A DNA stretch of 64,000 nt from Streptomyces olivochromogenes (GCF_001514115.1 NZ_KQ948453.1:42634-106633); one strand, 5' to 3'. Counted from the first letter of the stretch, positions 38,042 to 46,290 are shown. Notes: generated by a model not told the origin, from the letters alone. Numbers and translations are program-made.

Positions 38042-38485
38042 GTGGAAAACTCCGAGGCCATGGCCCTGACCGCCGTCCTGCTCGCCGCCGCGGGCGACCT
38101 GACACGGCGCATCAATGACGGCGTCGAGGCCCGTGGCTTCGATGGGCGCCCCGCGTACGGCTTCGCGTTCACCCGGCTCGCCCCGGACGGCGCGACGGTC
38201 ACCGACCTCGCGACCCACCTGGGGATGACCAAACAGGCCGCCAGCCAGCTCGTCGACGAGCTCGTGCGCAAGGGATACGCCGAGCGGCGCCCGTATCCCG
38301 GCGACGCGCGCGCCCGCCTCGTCGTGCTGACCGAACGCGGCTGGGCCTGCACCCGTGCGGCGGAGGAGGCGGCCGCCGATGCCGTGCGGGCGTGGGTCGA
38401 GGTGCTCGGTGAGGATGAAGTGCGCGTGTTGCGCGACCGTTTGGCGCGTATCGCGCCCTATGGTCCCATCAGGCCCGCCTGGTGA
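38042..38485 (+). CDS. MarR-family regulator
   Basis: 147 aa. The winged-helix core is DGATVTDLATHLGMTKQAASQLVDELVRKGYAERRPYP, with a basic wing DARARLVVLTERG. GTG 38042 has no Shine-Dalgarno sequence, so translation may be leaderless; ATG 38059 is an alternative. Two TCAAG-N3-CTTGA palindromes lie just upstream, shared with the divergent cupin gene. The regulator probably represses both and releases on an aromatic or other small ligand. Confidence 0.9.
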   Translation: MENSEAMALTAVLLAAAGDLTRRINDGVEARGFDGRPAYGFAFTRLAPDGATVTDLATHLGMTKQAASQLVDELVRKGYAERRPYPGDARARLVVLTERGWACTRAAEEAAADAVRAWVEVLGEDEVRVLRDRLARIAPYGPIRPAW

Positions 38486-38544
38486 TGGTTCGTCAGGTCT
38501 TGGTCTGTGACCGAGACTGCCGCCGTTTGTCGCCGGAAGTTTTT

Positions 38545-38587
38545 TACTGACGCGTAACTTCACACTTGAGCTACTCGCCCGTAACTT
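38545..38587 (+). promoter_or_regulatory. Direct-repeat activator site upstream of the lipase
   Basis: TACT-N4-CGTAACTT occurs twice (38545-38560 and 38572-38587), start to start 27 bp, 80-125 nt before the lipase ATG. Paired direct repeats at this distance suggest an activator. The intergenic gap 38486-38668 holds nothing else notable. Confidence 0.5.
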
Positions 38588-38668
38588 GACGAGTGAACAG
38601 CATCCTCGTGATCCGGATCACAGGGCGTACGTCGTCGCAACTCCCTTGAGCCGCAAGGAGATCACCCG

Positions 38669-39526
38669 ATGCTGCCCTGGAAGCGCCTGCTCAGACCCCT
38701 CACCGCACTGCTGCTGACCGCAGTGGTCGCCGTGGTCCCCGCCGCCACCGCCCACGCCGCCGCGCCGAGCAGCGGCTGGAACGACTACTCCTGCAAGCCC
38801 TCCGCCAGCCATCCCCGCCCCGTCGTCCTCGTCCACGGCACCTTCGCCAACTCGATCGACAACTGGCTGGCCTTCGCGCCCTACCTGGAGGACCGCGGGT
38901 ACTGCGTCTTCTCCCTCGACTACGGGCAACTGCCCGGCGTCCCCCTCTTCAACGCCCTCGGCCCCATCGACAAGTCGGCCGAACAGCTTCAGACATTCGT
39001 CGACAAGGTGCTCACCGCGACCGGCGCGGCCAAGGCCGACCTCGTCGGCCACTCGCAGGGCGGCCTGATGCCCCGCTACTACCTCAAGTTCCTCGGCGGA
39101 GCCGCCAAGGTGAACACCTTCGTCGGCATCGCGCCCGACAACCACGGCACCACCCTCGACGGCCTCACCAACCTGCTGCCGTACTTCCCGGGCGCCGAGG
39201 ACCTGCTGTCGGCGGCCACACCCGCGCTCGCCGACCAGATCGTCGGCTCCGCCTTCCTGACCAAACTCAACGCCGGCGGCGACACCGTCCCGGGCGTGCA
39301 CTACACGGTGATCGCCACCAAGTACGACGAGGTGGTCACGCCGTACCGCTCACAGTTCCTCACCGGATCCGACGTCCACAACGTGCTGCTGCAGGACCTG
39401 TGCCCGCTCGACCTCTCCGAGCACGCCGCGATCGGCCTCCTCGACCGGATCGCCTTCCACGAGGCGGCCAACGCCCTCGACCCGGCACACGCCACCACCA
39501 CGAACTGCGCCTCCGTGTTCAGCTGA
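38669..39526 (+). CDS. Secreted alpha/beta-hydrolase lipase
   Basis: 285-aa secreted triacylglycerol lipase-like protein. The signal peptide ends at THAAA (about residue 30). The oxyanion-loop motif is VVLVHGTFANS and the nucleophile elbow is LVGHSQGG; the catalytic His is probably in SEHAAIGLL. Two Cys pairs are likely. AAGGAG precedes ATG 38669. It matches what I recall of SCO1735-type lipases. A bidirectional terminator separates it from the convergent LPMO gene. Confidence 0.92.
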   Translation: MLPWKRLLRPLTALLLTAVVAVVPAATAHAAAPSSGWNDYSCKPSASHPRPVVLVHGTFANSIDNWLAFAPYLEDRGYCVFSLDYGQLPGVPLFNALGPIDKSAEQLQTFVDKVLTATGAAKADLVGHSQGGLMPRYYLKFLGGAAKVNTFVGIAPDNHGTTLDGLTNLLPYFPGAEDLLSAATPALADQIVGSAFLTKLNAGGDTVPGVHYTVIATKYDEVVTPYRSQFLTGSDVHNVLLQDLCPLDLSEHAAIGLLDRIAFHEAANALDPAHATTTNCASVFS

Positions 39527-39535
39527 CCGCCCCGG

Positions 39536-39574
39536 CCGGGGCCTGTCCGACCTGAGCCGCCGGACAGGCCCCGG
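39536..39574. terminator. Bidirectional terminator between lipase and LPMO
   Basis: CCGGGGCCTGTCCG and CGGACAGGCCCCGG form a perfect 14-bp stem with an 11-nt loop, placed between two convergent genes (10 nt after one stop and 28 nt after the other). Confidence 0.85.
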
Positions 39575-39601
39575 AGTGCACCGGGAATGTGACGACAGGG
39601 C

Positions 39602-40684
39602 CTAGCGACCGCGCCGGTCGTCGCCCGTCGCGCGGCGGCGGACCGAGGAGAACAGCGCCGCCGCGCCCAGCGCCAGCGCGCCCGCCCCGCCGATCGCGAG
39701 ATAGGGGCTGGAGGAGTCACCGCCGGTCTCGGCGAGGTGCCGCTCCGAGACACCCGCGGCCTCGGGCCGGTCGGCGGAGCCGCCGGGAGCGGAGTCGGAG
39801 GTGCTCGTGTCGGCCACCGCAGTGGCCGTGCCGTCGTGGTGGTCGTGCCGCACCGTCGACTTGTCGGCACCGTCGGCTATCTGCCGCTCGGAGGGCGCGG
39901 AAGCGGTGGGTGCCGGGGTGGTCGGCGCGGGGGTGCTACGACTTCCGGTGCTGCCCGTGCCCGTGCTGCCCGTGCCCGTGCTGCCCGTGCCCGTACCGCT
40001 GCTGCCCTTGCTGTCGCCACCGGCACCGGCGTTGCCCGAACCCCCGCCACCGAAGGTGACGTCCGAGCAGGAGTAGAACGCCTCCGGACTGTCCGAACGC
40101 TGCCAGATCGCGTAGAGGAGCTGTCTGCCCGAGCGCTGCGGCAGGGTGCCGGAGAAGGTGTAGTAGCCGTTCGTCGCGACCGGGTCGGTCTTCGTGGCGA
40201 CCGGGTGAGCCAGGTCCAGGTCGGCCCAGGCCAACGGCTTGGACGGGTCGTAGCCCGCCTTGGTGATGTACACGTCGAAGGTGCCCTTGTGCGGGGCCGT
40301 CACCCGGTACTTGAACGTGTACGCGCCGCCGCTCACGCTCGTCGTCGGCCAGTCGGCGCGCGCCAGGTCCAGACCCTTGAACTCGTCGTTGCCCGCGCTG
40401 CACAGCTTCCCGTCGGGGATGAGCCGCTGGTGTCCGCCGTTCGCGTCGCCGATCCGGATGCCGTTCCAGTCGTACAGCGCCTGGGTGCCGCCGGTCGCGA
40501 CCGCCGCCTCGCAGGCGCTGGACTTCGGGCTCTCGGGATTCTCCGCGTAGCACTGGAAGACCCGGCTGACCGGGTCGCCCATCGTGCCGTGCGCGACGGC
40601 GGGCGCCGCGGCGAGCGCGGTCAGGGCGACCGGGGCGACACCGACGGCGACTGCGAGGACGGCAGCCTTGCGGCGAGCAGACAT
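39602..40684 (-). CDS. AA10 lytic polysaccharide monooxygenase with sortase anchor
   Basis: 360-aa secreted copper enzyme for oxidative cleavage of chitin or cellulose. Signal cleavage before the His in AVAHGTMGDP gives the N-terminal copper ligand. The second His is probably in TAPHKGTFDVYI; the domain ends with EAFYSCSDVTF. A Gly/Ser/Thr linker (TGTGS repeats) and a His/Asp-rich stretch follow. The C-terminus is a wall-sorting signal: LAETG, a hydrophobic helix and SVRRR. Streptomyces class E sortases use LAxTG. The enzyme should therefore be displayed on the cell wall instead of released. GAGGAG precedes ATG 40684. Confidence 0.92.
   Translation of the reverse strand: MSARRKAAVLAVAVGVAPVALTALAAAPAVAHGTMGDPVSRVFQCYAENPESPKSSACEAAVATGGTQALYDWNGIRIGDANGGHQRLIPDGKLCSAGNDEFKGLDLARADWPTTSVSGGAYTFKYRVTAPHKGTFDVYITKAGYDPSKPLAWADLDLAHPVATKTDPVATNGYYTFSGTLPQRSGRQLLYAIWQRSDSPEAFYSCSDVTFGGGGSGNAGAGGDSKGSSGTGTGSTGTGSTGTGSTGSRSTPAPTTPAPTASAPSERQIADGADKSTVRHDHHDGTATAVADTSTSDSAPGGSADRPEAAGVSERHLAETGGDSSSPYLAIGGAGALALGAAALFSSVRRRATGDDRRGR
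39945..39989. repeat. 15-bp tandem repeats in the LPMO linker
   Basis: Three near-identical 15-bp units (CCCGTGCTGCCCGTG on the plus strand), with a partial fourth, encode TGTGS in the linker between the catalytic domain and the wall anchor. Copy number could set the linker length. Confidence 0.8.
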
Positions 40685-40843
40685 GTGGGGGAACTCCTCG
40701 AAGCGGACCTTCGGCATACGGCGGACCCCGTGGGGGGTGATCAGCAAGCTAGCCCCAAGAAACCGCGAAATCGCCTGTTGGAGGCGGGTGAGGGAGATCC
40801 TTATGGTCGGCTTAAGGGAGTGCTGAGCCTGCGCTCAGGTAGC

Positions 40844-40849
40844 TACCGT
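40844..40849 (+). promoter_or_regulatory. -10 box of the GNAT gene (leaderless)
   Basis: TACCGT lies 7 nt before ATG 40857 with no ribosome site. Confidence 0.5.
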
Positions 40850-40856
40850 TTCGGCC

Positions 40857-41318
40857 ATGACAGATGTCCCGAACGAACCGGAGATCCGCCCGGCCGTCGC
40901 CGCCGACGTGGCCGCCGTGAAAGCGGTGACCGACGCCGCCTACCACCACTACATCGAGCGCATCGGAGTGGTGCCGAAGCCCATGGAGGCGGACCATGCG
41001 GCGAACGTGGCCGCGGGGCGGGTGTTCGTCACGGGGGAACCCGTGAGGGGCCTCGTGGTGATCGAGGCGCGCGAGGACCATCTCTTCCTCGACAGCATCG
41101 CCGTCCACCCCGACGCCCATGGCAGGGGCGTCGGGCGACGGCTGCTGGCGTTCGTGGACGCACACGCGCGTGCGCTCGGGCTGTCCGAGGTCAGGCTCTA
41201 CACGAACGCGATGATGTGGGAGAACCAGAAGATCTACCCGAAGTACGGGTACGAGGTCCTGGAGCGCCGCGTGGACGGCCGGTACGACCGGATCCACTAC
41301 CGCAAGCGGCTCGACTGA
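40857..41318 (+). CDS. GNAT-family N-acetyltransferase
   Basis: 153 aa. The acetyl-CoA-binding motif is VHPDAHGRGVGRRLLAFV, and the C-terminal strand carries EVRLYTNAMMWENQKIYPKYGYEVL. The first motif is preceded by LFLDSIAV. It is a single-domain enzyme; the acceptor is unknown. It appears leaderless from ATG 40857 and stands alone. Confidence 0.9.
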   Translation: MTDVPNEPEIRPAVAADVAAVKAVTDAAYHHYIERIGVVPKPMEADHAANVAAGRVFVTGEPVRGLVVIEAREDHLFLDSIAVHPDAHGRGVGRRLLAFVDAHARALGLSEVRLYTNAMMWENQKIYPKYGYEVLERRVDGRYDRIHYRKRLD

Positions 41319-41370
41319 CGCCTTCCGCGCTGGGGCGTGTCTCAGTGCCGGGGCGCGCGGCCCGGGCCGC

Positions 41371-41505
41371 TCACTCGTCCGGCCACCACGTGCGGTGGAT
41401 GTCCTTGCGGACCTCCGGACGCTCGGCCGGGCGCTCGTCGGCCTTGTCCCGCACTCGGCGGGACTCCGACTTCCTCAGGGGCTTCTGCACGGTCACACGG
41501 CGCAT
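41371..41505 (-). CDS. Small basic protein, 44 aa
   Basis: A short frame starting MRRVTVQKPLRKSESRRVRD and ending HRTWWPDE. It has a strong AGGAGG ribosome site 6 nt before ATG 41505 and good codon bias. I believe it is a conserved small Streptomyces protein, but no function is known. It is highly charged (Arg/Lys/Glu), with no membrane segment. It is convergent with the GNAT gene and divergent from the methyltransferase. Confidence 0.75.
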   Translation of the reverse strand: MRRVTVQKPLRKSESRRVRDKADERPAERPEVRKDIHRTWWPDE

Positions 41506-41642
41506 GGCTGCCTCCTTGTGCCTACCGGGATCCGCGGTTGTACGGAGGTAGACCCTTTCCGGGAGAGTTGCTCATCAGTCCGGATCTGTCTGTGGCGGCT
41601 GTCACGATTCGACTGTCAGTGGTGGGTGTCACCCTGGGGCAC

Positions 41643-42341
41643 ATGACGGGTTACGACGAAATGAATCCAGGTCAGAGCGGTGTCAAACCTTGTCCGAGCG
41701 AGGTGGGGCCGGAGCTCGTCGGCGCGGGCGGGGATGCTCAGGCGGTGGCCGACACGGACCGGGTGGACTGGGACGCCGAGGCCGACACCTTCGACGACGA
41801 ACCGGACCACGGGCTGCGCGACGCCGTCGTGCGGGAGGCCTGGGCGCAGCGGCTGCGGGCCTGGCTGCCCGAGACCCCGTCCGACCTGCTCGACCTCGGC
41901 TGTGGCACCGGCAGCCTGGCGCTCCTCGCGGCCGAGCGGGGCCACCACGTCACCGGGATCGACCGCGCGCCGCGCATGGTCGACCTGGCCCGCGCCAAGC
42001 TCGCCGGACGTGACGCGGTGTTCCTCCTCGGTGACGCGACGGCACCGCCCGTCGGCGAGCAGCGGTTCGACGTCGTGCTCGTGCGGCACGTCCTGTGGGC
42101 GCTGCCCGACCCCGGGCGCGTCCTGCGGCGCTGGCGCGGGCTGCTGCGCCCCGGAGGGCGGCTCGTCCTGGTCGAGGGGGTGTGGGGGACGCTGAGCCCC
42201 GCCGGCATACCCGCGGACCGGCTGGCCGCCCTGCTGGAACCCCTGACCTCGGACCTCCGGGTCGAGCGGCTGTCCGACGACGCGCGGCTGTGGGGGCGCG
42301 AGGTGGCGGACGAGCGGTACGCGGTGGTGGCCCACGTCTGA
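41643..42341 (+). CDS. Class I SAM-dependent methyltransferase
   Basis: 232 aa. The SAM-binding motif I is LLDLGCGTGSLALLA, then GIDRAPRMVDLARAK (acidic residue of motif II) and FDVVLVRHVLWALPDPGRVL (motif IV region). An N-terminal extension of about 40 residues has no recognisable motif. I chose ATG 41643; no strong ribosome site is present, so the start is uncertain (ATG 41661 is possible). Substrate unknown. Confidence 0.88.
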   Translation: MTGYDEMNPGQSGVKPCPSEVGPELVGAGGDAQAVADTDRVDWDAEADTFDDEPDHGLRDAVVREAWAQRLRAWLPETPSDLLDLGCGTGSLALLAAERGHHVTGIDRAPRMVDLARAKLAGRDAVFLLGDATAPPVGEQRFDVVLVRHVLWALPDPGRVLRRWRGLLRPGGRLVLVEGVWGTLSPAGIPADRLAALLEPLTSDLRVERLSDDARLWGREVADERYAVVAHV

Positions 42342-42390
42342 CCACCGGGTGCTCGGCGGTCACCGGGCGGGTGTCCGCCGGGTACCGGCC

Positions 42391-42891
42391 CTAGCCGAGC
42401 AGGGCCTCGAAGTCGCCCTCTCGGGCCAGGAGTTCGAGTGTGTCGAGGGCGTTCCGCGCGGCGGTCGCGGCCCGCGGATCGGTCGTCGCGAGGCCGCTCG
42501 CCGCGAACTCGTCCTCGTCCAGGCGCAGTACGTCCGTGCCGTCCGCGGAGCGCCACAGGTCCAGGTCGAGGTCCTCGACGACCAGTTCGCCGCCGGAGAG
42601 GGTGGCCGGGCGGGTGATGTCGCAGTACCAGCCCTTCCGTACGCCCTCGGCGTCCCGGACCTCCTTGACCGCGTACCAGCGGTCCCGCCAGTAGTACTCG
42701 GTGAAGACATCGCCCGGCTCGAACCGTACGAAGCCGAAGTCGCGGACGCCCTCGCCCGCCCACGGCGCCCGCACGGTGACGCGGGTGCCGTCGTCGGCGA
42801 GCAGTTCGGCGGGGTAACGGATCTTCGTGCGACCGGACTTGACGAGGACGACGTCCACGGTGCGCGGCGCGTCAGGCGAGTTCGCGGACAT
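42391..42891 (-). CDS. DUF402 protein
   Basis: 166-aa small beta-barrel protein of the DUF402 (FomD/YjjG-like) family, recognised from GWYCDITRPATL and VVEDLDLDLWRSADG. FomD-type members hydrolyse nucleoside diphosphates or phosphonate-CMP esters, but the role here is unknown. ATG 42891 lies inside the last codons of the upstream GNAT gene (20-nt overlap), so both are co-translated. Confidence 0.85.
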   Translation of the reverse strand: MSANSPDAPRTVDVVLVKSGRTKIRYPAELLADDGTRVTVRAPWAGEGVRDFGFVRFEPGDVFTEYYWRDRWYAVKEVRDAEGVRKGWYCDITRPATLSGGELVVEDLDLDLWRSADGTDVLRLDEDEFAASGLATTDPRAATAARNALDTLELLAREGDFEALLG

Positions 42892-43801
42892 AGCGCACCT
42901 CCGTCCCGCAGATCTCGTAGCCGAACCACTTGTTGATCGCGATCATCGGTTCGTTGCCGGCGTCGTTGCCCGTGAACGCCTCCGTGTACCCGGCGGCGCG
43001 GGCACGGTGCAGCGAGTCGTTCTTCGCGAGCTTGGCGAGGCCGCGACCGCGGAACGCGGCGGCGGTGCCCGTCATCACGGTGCCGTAGTGGGTGCCGCCG
43101 TCCGTGCGGGCCGCGCTGAACGCCGCCGGGCGGCCGTCGACGAGCGCGACCGTGGTCAGCTCGGCGCTGAACAGGGGGTGGTGCCAGGTCTCCTGGAGCC
43201 AGGCCTGGTAGTCCGTGAACTCGTGGGGGATGTCGCTGGGTTCGTCCGCCATCGTCTCCGCGTCCAGGGCGAACAGGGGGCGCGGGTCGTCGGCGAAGTC
43301 CGAGCCCTTGCGCAGTTCGACGCCCGGCGGCGGGCTCTGGAGCGCCGGCAGGGTGCTGCCCGCCAGGTCGAGGCGGAGGAAGTGGGCGGAGCGGCTCGCG
43401 TGGTAGCCGTGCTTCTCGGCGAACGCGCGGTTGCCCGGCTCGTCCAGGACCCAGGCGAAGAGCTTGGTCGCGCCCCGGGCCGCCAGGTGCTCCTCGGCGG
43501 TGCGCACCAGGAGGGAGCCCGCGCCCCGGCGGGTGTGGCCGGGGTCGACGTACACGTTGAGGTAGCCCTGGTTCGGCTCCGCGCTGTCGTGCGCGATGCC
43601 GACCTGGGCCGTGCCGATCGGTTCGCCGTCCTGCTCCGCGAGCAGCGGGCGGTAGTGGGCGTCGGGGTGCGCGTGCGTGACGTCGTACGCGATGGAGTCG
43701 GGGGTGTACAGCACGAAGGGGAGGGCGCGGTTTCGGATGCGGGCGAAGCCCTCGGTGTGCCGTCGGTCGTCCGGGCGGACGTCGCTGATGATCGCAGTCA
43801 T
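42872..43801 (-). CDS. Tandem GNAT acetyltransferase
   Basis: 309 aa with two GNAT-like domains: the first (about 1-150) has the acetyl-CoA loop DPGHTRRGAGSLLV, the second (about 160-305) has AAFRGRGLAKLAKND and INKWFGYEIC. Tandem-domain GNAT proteins of this kind occur in mycothiol and aminoglycoside-type enzymes; the target here is unknown. It is likely leaderless from ATG 43801, with TAGCGT 8 nt upstream, and divergent from the GntR gene. It overlaps the DUF402 gene downstream. Confidence 0.87.
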   Translation of the reverse strand: MTAIISDVRPDDRRHTEGFARIRNRALPFVLYTPDSIAYDVTHAHPDAHYRPLLAEQDGEPIGTAQVGIAHDSAEPNQGYLNVYVDPGHTRRGAGSLLVRTAEEHLAARGATKLFAWVLDEPGNRAFAEKHGYHASRSAHFLRLDLAGSTLPALQSPPPGVELRKGSDFADDPRPLFALDAETMADEPSDIPHEFTDYQAWLQETWHHPLFSAELTTVALVDGRPAAFSAARTDGGTHYGTVMTGTAAAFRGRGLAKLAKNDSLHRARAAGYTEAFTGNDAGNEPMIAINKWFGYEICGTEVRYVRELA

Positions 43802-43809
43802 GGAGTCGG

Positions 43810-43815
43810 ACGCTA
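43810..43815 (-). promoter_or_regulatory. -10 box of the tandem GNAT gene
   Basis: Minus-strand TAGCGT, 8 nt before ATG 43801. Only 71 nt separate this start from the GntR start, so the divergent promoters overlap. Confidence 0.45.
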
Positions 43816-43860
43816 CGCGCGAGGTGTGTTTGAGTGCCTCTCATTTTCCGTTCCGTACGG

Positions 43861-43866
43861 GACAAT
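43861..43866 (+). promoter_or_regulatory. -10 box of the gntR gene (leaderless)
   Basis: GACAAT lies 6 nt before GTG 43873. It supports that start over the upstream ATG at 43834. Confidence 0.45.
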
Positions 43867-43872
43867 CGCTGC

Positions 43873-44241
43873 GTGACGTTGAAGATCCACATCGATGAGG
43901 GGGCCGCGCCGTACGAACAGGTGCGTGCCCAGATCTCCGAGCAGGCGCGGTCCGGCGCGCTGCCGGTCGGCTACAAGCTGCCCACCGTGCGGGGGCTGGC
44001 CGAGGAGCTCGGCCTCGCCGCCAACACGGTCGCCAAGGCCTACCGGGCGCTGGAGTCGGACGGGGTGATCGAGACGCGCGGCCGCAACGGGACGTTCGTC
44101 GCCGCCGCGGGCTCGGCGGCGGAGCGCGAAGCGGCGTCGGCCGCACAGGCGTACGCCGAGCGCGTGCACCGCCTCGGCCTCTCCGAGTCCGCCGCGCTGG
44201 ACGCCGTACGGGATGCCCTGCGGGCGGCCTACGGGTCCTAG
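43873..44241 (+). CDS. GntR-family regulator, YtrA type
   Basis: 122 aa. The winged helix-turn-helix is at the N-terminus (PYEQVRAQISEQARSGAL, KLPTVRGLAEELGLAANTVAKAYRALESDGVIETRGRNGTF split over two segments). Only a short C-terminal helical part follows, as in the YtrA subfamily, which often controls ABC transporters. None is adjacent. It is divergent from the tandem GNAT gene. Its TAG overlaps the TAG of the convergent DUF72 gene (CTAG). Confidence 0.9.
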   Translation: MTLKIHIDEGAAPYEQVRAQISEQARSGALPVGYKLPTVRGLAEELGLAANTVAKAYRALESDGVIETRGRNGTFVAAAGSAAEREAASAAQAYAERVHRLGLSESAALDAVRDALRAAYGS

Positions 44242-45002
44242 GGCATGTCGTCCGGTGTGCGGGTCACCGTCAGGCCCGTTGTTCTTGCCGCGTGGGCGAA
44301 GGCCACCGCGTCGTGGATCGCCGCCGCGTTCGGGTCGTTGTTGAAGTACGCGTACACGTCGTGGTCGTCGGACCAGGTGTCCGTGACGCGCCGTACCCAG
44401 GTCGTCAGGGACTGCCGGCCATAGCGCGGCCACGGCTGGGCGCGGCCCTCGTGGAAGCGGACGTAGCCCCAGTCGGTGGTCCGCCACAGGGGTGTCACGG
44501 GGCGGGCCAGCACATCGGCCCAGCAGAGGGCGGCGCCCCGTGACTCGAGCACCTTGCGCACCTCCGGTGTCCACCAGGAGTCGTGGCGCGGTTCGACCGC
44601 GACCCGGACGCCGGCGGGGAAGCGGCCCAGGCACTCGTCGAGAAGGGCGGGGTCGGCGTGCAGCGTGGGCGGGAGCTGGAGCAGGACCGGGCCCAGGCGG
44701 TCGCCGAGCCCGGCGGCGTGGCCCAGCAGTCGGCCGACCGGCTCCGCCGGGTCGCGCAGCCGTTTGATGTGCGTCAGATAGCGGCTCGCCTTGAGGGCGA
44801 CGACGAAGTCGGCCGGGGTGCGCTCCCGCCAGCTCTCGAAGGTCTCCCGCGACGGCAGCCGGTAGAACGCGTTGTTGATCTCGACCGTGGCGAACCGTGC
44901 CGCGTACTCCTCCAGCCACAGCCGTATCGGCACCCCGTCCGGGTACAGGACGCCGCGCCAGTCCTTGTACTGCCACCCCGACGTGCCGACGAACAGGGTC
45001 AT
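44238..45002 (-). CDS. DUF72 protein
   Basis: 254-aa TIM-barrel protein of the DUF72 (YecE) family: TLFVGTSGWQYKDWRG, VEINNAFYRLPSRETFESW and DVYAYFNNDPNAAAIHDA are family signatures. The molecular function is not established. ATG 45002 may be leaderless, with TTTGAT 6 nt upstream on the minus strand. Its stop is shared with the convergent gntR stop. Confidence 0.92.
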   Translation of the reverse strand: MTLFVGTSGWQYKDWRGVLYPDGVPIRLWLEEYAARFATVEINNAFYRLPSRETFESWRERTPADFVVALKASRYLTHIKRLRDPAEPVGRLLGHAAGLGDRLGPVLLQLPPTLHADPALLDECLGRFPAGVRVAVEPRHDSWWTPEVRKVLESRGAALCWADVLARPVTPLWRTTDWGYVRFHEGRAQPWPRYGRQSLTTWVRRVTDTWSDDHDVYAYFNNDPNAAAIHDAVAFAHAARTTGLTVTRTPDDMP

Positions 45003-45008
45003 ACGGCC

Positions 45009-45014
45009 ATCAAA
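45009..45014 (-). promoter_or_regulatory. -10 box of the DUF72 gene
   Basis: Minus-strand TTTGAT, 6 nt before ATG 45002. Leaderless transcription is likely. Confidence 0.4.
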
Positions 45015-45037
45015 GCACCGCACGCAGTGCCGGGCAG

Positions 45038-46132
45038 CTACAGATACAGCCCCGCGTCCGCGCCCTCCCGCTGGTCCGGCACCGACGTCGGCGTCGTGCC
45101 CCGGCGCAGCGCGTACAGCTCGGCCAGGGTCGCGCCGTCGCGGCCGACGCCCTCCTCCGTGCCCAGCCAGCTCACCGCCTCCGGGCGGGTCAGCGCACCG
45201 ACCTCGATCCGGGCGAGGCAGCGGCCGGGGCGGACCACGGCGGGGTGGAGGCGCTCGAGGTCCTCGTTGGTCGTGACGCCCACGAGCACGTTGCGGCCCT
45301 GGCCGAGGAGGCCGTCGGTGAGGTTGAGCAGCCGCGAGAGCGCCTGGCCCGCGGTGTGCTTGGCCTCGCCGCGGATCAGCTCGTCGCAGTCCTCGAGCAG
45401 GAGCAGCCGCCAGCGGCCCTTGCCCGTGCCGTCCTCCTCGCCGATCGCGATGTCCATCAGATAGCCGACGTCGGAGAAGAGCCGCTCCGGGTCGAGGACG
45501 CAGTCCACCTGGCACCAGTCGCGCCAGGAACGGGCCAGGGTGCGCAGGGCCGAGGTCTTGCCCGTGCCGGGCGGGCCGTGCAGCAGCAACAGCCGGCCCG
45601 CGATGTCCTCGGGCGTCGTCTTCATCAGCCGGTCCATGGCGTCCGCCACCGGTCCGGTGTAGTTCGACCGCACCTCCTCCCACGTACCCGCGGAGATCTG
45701 CCGGGTGGTGCGGTGCGGGCCGCGGCGCGGGGAGACGTACCAGAACCCCATCGTCACGTTCTCCGGCTGGGGTTCGGGTTCGTCCGCCGCGCCGTCCGTC
45801 GCCTGGTCGAGGATCTTGGCGGCTAGTTCGGTGCTGGTCGCGGTGACCGTGACGTCGGCGCCGCGGTTCCAGCGGGACACCAGCAGGGTCCAGCCGTCGC
45901 CCTCGGCGAGCGTGGCGCTGCGGTCGTCGTCGCGGGCCGAGCGCAGCACGCGGGCGCCCGGCGGGAGGAGCGTCGCCCCGGACCGTACGCGGTCGATGTT
46001 CGCCGCGTGCGAGTGCGGCTGCTCGCCCGTCGCGAAGCGGCCGAGGAACAGCGCGTCGACGACGTCCGACGGCGAGTCGCTGTCGTCGACGTTGAGCCGG
46101 ATCGGCAGTGCGTCGTGTGGGTTGGCAGACAT
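45038..46132 (-). CDS. AAA+ ATPase with N-terminal DUF5925-like domain
   Basis: 364 aa. The N-terminal half (about 1-180) resembles the DUF5925 domain. The AAA+ module follows, with Walker A LLHGPPGTGKTSALR, Walker B LLLLEDCDEL, sensor-1 VLVGVTTNED and the arginine-finger region HPAVVRPGR. An ATP-driven remodelling role is inferred from the family. The start is uncertain: ATG 46132 lacks a clear ribosome site and a GTG 18 nt upstream is also in frame. The gene is isolated. Confidence 0.85.
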   Translation of the reverse strand: MSANPHDALPIRLNVDDSDSPSDVVDALFLGRFATGEQPHSHAANIDRVRSGATLLPPGARVLRSARDDDRSATLAEGDGWTLLVSRWNRGADVTVTATSTELAAKILDQATDGAADEPEPQPENVTMGFWYVSPRRGPHRTTRQISAGTWEEVRSNYTGPVADAMDRLMKTTPEDIAGRLLLLHGPPGTGKTSALRTLARSWRDWCQVDCVLDPERLFSDVGYLMDIAIGEEDGTGKGRWRLLLLEDCDELIRGEAKHTAGQALSRLLNLTDGLLGQGRNVLVGVTTNEDLERLHPAVVRPGRCLARIEVGALTRPEAVSWLGTEEGVGRDGATLAELYALRRGTTPTSVPDQREGADAGLYL

Positions 46133-46276
46133 GCCGCCATGATCCGTCACGCGGGCGCCCCGTGCACCCGGTTTCCGCGGTGCGTCCTGTGTGTCGGCTG
46201 TGTCTGCCCGTATCCCCTCCGTCCTGTTACACGGCTGTGGTCCTACAAGACCTGTCCCACGGCCGATCCCCGCCGT

Positions 46277-46282
46277 TACTGT
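46277..46282 (+). promoter_or_regulatory. -10 box of the GH39-like gene
   Basis: TACTGT, 8 nt before ATG 46291, with no Shine-Dalgarno sequence. A leaderless or very short leader transcript is likely. Confidence 0.4.
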
Positions 46283-46290
46283 TGCCCTTG

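Noticed and set aside
42872..42891. Possible frameshift between the tandem GNAT and DUF402 genes
   Set aside because: Both proteins are complete with proper ends; the 20-nt overlap is ordinary translational coupling.
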